NCBI GenBank assembly: GCA_934096735.1 | Contig: CAKOMS010000002.1 | Coordinates: 21,307-85,306 of the forward strand | DNA: 64,000 nt | Source: an uncultured Bacilli bacterium | GTDB lineage: Bacteria; Bacillota_I; Bacilli_A; RF39; UBA660 | Reading direction: 5' to 3' | Shown here: piece by piece, positions 62,024-64,000 of the stretch | Numbering within the stretch: position 1 is the stretch's first letter | How the letters are laid out: the number at the start of each line of letters is the position of its first letter | The notes under the pieces: generated by a model | What the model was told of the DNA's origin: nothing | What the model saw: only the letters and a program-made list of their open reading frames with translations | Databases searched by the model: none | Program-made: the position numbers and the translations under genes

Positions 62024-63847
62024 ATGAGTAGTGATTTAAAAATAATCAAAAAGAAATTTGGAGAGGCAATGTCTCATTTTTGTCGTGATAATTTTTCTAC
62101 AATTCTAGAAACTCCCGGTTTACTTTCAAATTTACTACTTTCAAATTTTTATCCAAGTCATAACTTACTAAAAGATATTCAAAATGAACATTATGAAAAT
62201 TACTTTATTAAGTACATAAATAGTTTCTTAAAAAAAGAAGATAAAAAAGAAGAAATTGTAACAGAAACCCCAGAAGAACTTATGAAAAAAGCAGGTTATA
62301 CTTTAGTAGAATGTCAAAGTGAAAGTGATATTTTAAGTTTTAAAAAGTATTATGCTCCTAATGAAGAATTATGCACATTTAATGGAGGCAGATTAAAAAC
62401 TTGTAGAGTATTTTTTGCAGTAAAAAATAATGTTCAAGAAATAAAAAGAGAAAATTTTAAAAAACCAAAAAGAGAAGATGAATATGGTACATCTGTTATA
62501 AGTATTCAATTTTTAAGAAACGAATCTCATTTTCTGTCAATAAAAAATAGATATAATCATAAAGTATCTAATCCAGATGCTACTTTTCAAAATAATTTAG
62601 ATAATATAATACCTGGATTAACTAAAGCTTTTGAACAAACTTATGGTTTAAAACAAGCAAATAAAAGCGGATGTGATTTTAGTTTACCTAACTATGTAAG
62701 AGCAAAAGATGGTAAATTTTATAAGTTTAATTATGAAATTGATAATATTTATTATTGTGTAGATAATATAATAATAGAAAACTTTGAAGTTAAAAAATAT
62801 GATAAAAGTGAATTTTTAATAACAGATTATTTTATAATTAATTTTGCTACAAAACAAATTTTATGTGGTAAAAAATCTTTATATAATGATGCTTTTAAAG
62901 ATGGACTTAGTGAATTAAATTTAAAGATAGTAAAAATTATTGTAACAAATGAAGAAAATGAAAAAATAGTAGAAATATTTGGAGAAAATAATGAATATAT
63001 AAAAATTACTTTAGATGATGAAAACAGAATTAGAAAAATGTTTATTGATAATATTAAGGCTTTACCACAAGACTTTTTAAGATTTGCTCAATATATAAAA
63101 GAATTTAAATCTAATTCAGTAGAAGTTATTAATTCAGGATTTTTAAGAAAAGTTGAAAAAATTGATGAAGTAATATTACCGCATGTAAAAGAAGTAAAAA
63201 ATTATTTCTTATCTAGTGCCACAAAAGTAGGTAATCTAAAATTAGGAAGTCTAGAAGAAGTAGGTAATGGCTTTTGTCTTTCATGTGAACACATGAGTGA
63301 AAAACCAGATTTAAGTACAATAAAATCAGTTAGAACAAATTTCTTTACAAATTTAGTAGGATTTGAAAATGGTGATGAATTTGGTAGATTTGACTTTTTA
63401 AATTTAGTAACCGCAGATTTAACATTTTTAAGTAAATATCCAAGTATGAAAGTAGTATGTTTTCCAAAATTAAAAGAAATACGTGGAGAATTTTTAATAG
63501 GCCTTACTTATTGTGAAGAAATATTTATGCCAGAGCTTGAAGAAGTTGAATTTAAATTCATGACTCAAGTACAAGGTGTTGAAGAATTATATTTACCAAA
63601 AGTATATTTTATAGGAACAGCATTTATGGAAGAAAATACATCTTTAAAAAGAGCATATTTTCCATCACTTAGAAATGTTTCAATGAGATTTTTAAGAGAT
63701 AATCCAGGATTAGAGTTATTTTATGCTCCTTATTTACATCGTAATATAGAAGATGTAAGTAAACATAAAAAAGTATTTATAAGTAACTATCAATCAATAA
63801 AAGAAGACGATGAAGATATAAAATTAGTTTTAAAAAAGGAAGAATAA
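62024..63847 (+). CDS. Large protein with BspA-type leucine-rich repeats
   Basis: The 607-residue cytoplasmic-looking protein has an unassigned N-terminal 370 residues. It includes a domain with IISIQFLRNESHFLSIKNRY-type sequence (conserved in bacterial proteins that carry a similar module). The C-terminal part has repeats such as LYLPKVYFIGTAFMEENTSL and LKRAYFPSLRNVSMRFL, a BspA-like LRR pattern of about 23 residues. There is no signal peptide. The ATG at 62024 after GGGGGTT is preferred over an upstream frame overlapping the greA end. A binding or recognition role is inferred from the LRRs. Confidence 0.65.
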   Translation: MSSDLKIIKKKFGEAMSHFCRDNFSTILETPGLLSNLLLSNFYPSHNLLKDIQNEHYENYFIKYINSFLKKEDKKEEIVTETPEELMKKAGYTLVECQSESDILSFKKYYAPNEELCTFNGGRLKTCRVFFAVKNNVQEIKRENFKKPKREDEYGTSVISIQFLRNESHFLSIKNRYNHKVSNPDATFQNNLDNIIPGLTKAFEQTYGLKQANKSGCDFSLPNYVRAKDGKFYKFNYEIDNIYYCVDNIIIENFEVKKYDKSEFLITDYFIINFATKQILCGKKSLYNDAFKDGLSELNLKIVKIIVTNEENEKIVEIFGENNEYIKITLDDENRIRKMFIDNIKALPQDFLRFAQYIKEFKSNSVEVINSGFLRKVEKIDEVILPHVKEVKNYFLSSATKVGNLKLGSLEEVGNGFCLSCEHMSEKPDLSTIKSVRTNFFTNLVGFENGDEFGRFDFLNLVTADLTFLSKYPSMKVVCFPKLKEIRGEFLIGLTYCEEIFMPELEEVEFKFMTQVQGVEELYLPKVYFIGTAFMEENTSLKRAYFPSLRNVSMRFLRDNPGLELFYAPYLHRNIEDVSKHKKVFISNYQSIKEDDEDIKLVLKKEE

Positions 63848-63859
63848 TTCTAAAAAATA

Positions 63860-63945
63860 TTGAATTAATTATTAATTTATAGTAATATTTTAATAGAAAA
63901 GATAGAAAATAAGTAAAAAGAAAAACTTACTTACTCGGAGGTTGG
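63860..63945 (+). promoter_or_regulatory. Promoter and 5' UTR cassette, phase-variable locus 4
   Basis: TTGAAT (63860-63865), 17 nt, TAATAT (63883-63888), then GATAGAAAATAAGTAAA, the AAGTAA/TTACTT arms and CGGAGG. Confidence 0.72.
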
Positions 63946-63949
63946 TAAA

Positions 63950-64000
63950 ATGAAAAGAATAGACTGCCGGGGGGGGGGTGCTTGCACTCCTTCTTGGAAT
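63950..64000 (+). CDS. Phase-variable surface protein, locus 4 (5' end only, OFF)
   Basis: The ATG follows CGGAGGTTGGTAAA and gives M-K-R-I-D-C-R-G-G-G-C-L-H. The tract has ten G, so the start frame misses the family anchor segment; with nine G the frame would read V-L-A-L-L-L-G-I. CTCCTTCTTGGAAT is shared with the other loci. The gene continues beyond the window. Confidence 0.7.
   Translation, partial: MKRIDCRGGGACTPSWN
63969..63978 (+). repeat. Poly-G tract, ten G (locus 4)
   Basis: Ten G after TGCC, one more than at the in-frame loci 1 and 3; the downstream frame is shifted. Confidence 0.88.

Noticed and set aside
1..64000. Mycoplasma-type genetic code (TGA as Trp)
   Set aside because: Several full-length genes end in TGA and Trp is encoded by TGG throughout, so the standard bacterial code applies despite the low G+C.
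1..64000. Prophage, transposon or integron
   Set aside because: No integrase, transposase, capsid or terminase gene and no flanking inverted repeats were seen; the rearrangements in the surface loci are explained by homologous recombination between paralogs.

Overview
This window is one contiguous chromosomal stretch of a very AT-rich, spore-forming low-GC Firmicute (Bacilli). By eye G+C is close to 30%. TGA is used as an ordinary stop (for example it ends the CotD-like and metallo-hydrolase genes), so the genetic code is the standard bacterial one and not the Mollicutes code. Sporulation genes (spoIIGA, sigE, sigG, spoIVB, a spoIIM-like gene, a cotD-like gene), B. subtilis-like gene orders and InlB-type surface repeats suggest an uncultured gut-type Bacilli lineage near Erysipelotrichia/RF39. 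That placement is an inference; no rRNA gene is present to test it.

Layout. 1-3.5 kb: 3' end of a dlt-like operon (PLP decarboxylase fragment, carrier protein, MBOAT acyltransferase, DltD-like protein) facing acpS. 3.6-7.5 kb: DUF368 transporter, metallo-hydrolase, small UvrD-like helicase, NUDIX. 7.6-9.35 kb: five tRNAs, a solitary MvaI/BcnI-type nuclease, two tRNAs on the other strand. 9.4-16.3 kb: gpsB, RNase P RNA, rodZ-like, pgsA, cotD-like, rpoZ, tRNA-Ala, two unknown genes, a YolD/Y-family polymerase pair and yidD. 16.3-21.2 kb: T-box and thrS, a Fic-like/kinase-like divergent pair, leader and infC-rpmI-rplT. 21.2-31.9 kb: ftsA-ftsZ-spoIIGA-sigE, then two surface-protein genes, then sigG-ylmC-lspA-rluD. 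32-38.9 kb: rhomboid, M23 peptidase, second DUF368, a third surface protein, a chimeric surface fragment, spoIVB. 39-51.2 kb: pilB-like ATPase, RnfC/RnfD-like pair, wall-anchored protein, dnaG-rpoD-trmK, pilC-pilD, spoIIM-like. 51.2-53.8 kb: two more surface proteins. 54-62 kb: ATPase, ireB-ruvX-DUF1292-mltG-trmR-two U32 peptidases, an amidoligase pair, greA. 62-64 kb: LRR-like protein and the start of another surface gene.

The main novelty is a dispersed family of surface-protein genes. Four of them (25176, 27371, 51257, 63950) begin with the same cassette: a promoter with a 17-nt spacer, a 5' UTR hairpin, a ribosome-binding site, 5-6 codons, then a run of 9-10 G placed just before the membrane-anchor or signal segment. 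Two loci read in frame (ON) and two are frameshifted (OFF), which is what slipped-strand phase variation predicts. The proteins are mosaics: a 528-bp block is shared between two genes, a 219-bp unit is tandemly repeated, and C-terminal domains are swapped, lost or duplicated. One duplication carried the 5' end of sigG and fused it to a surface-type domain. In three members the extreme C-terminal region has codon usage quite unlike the rest of the genome, as in a hypervariable ligand-binding region. Diversity-generating retroelement targets look like this, but no reverse transcriptase lies in the window.
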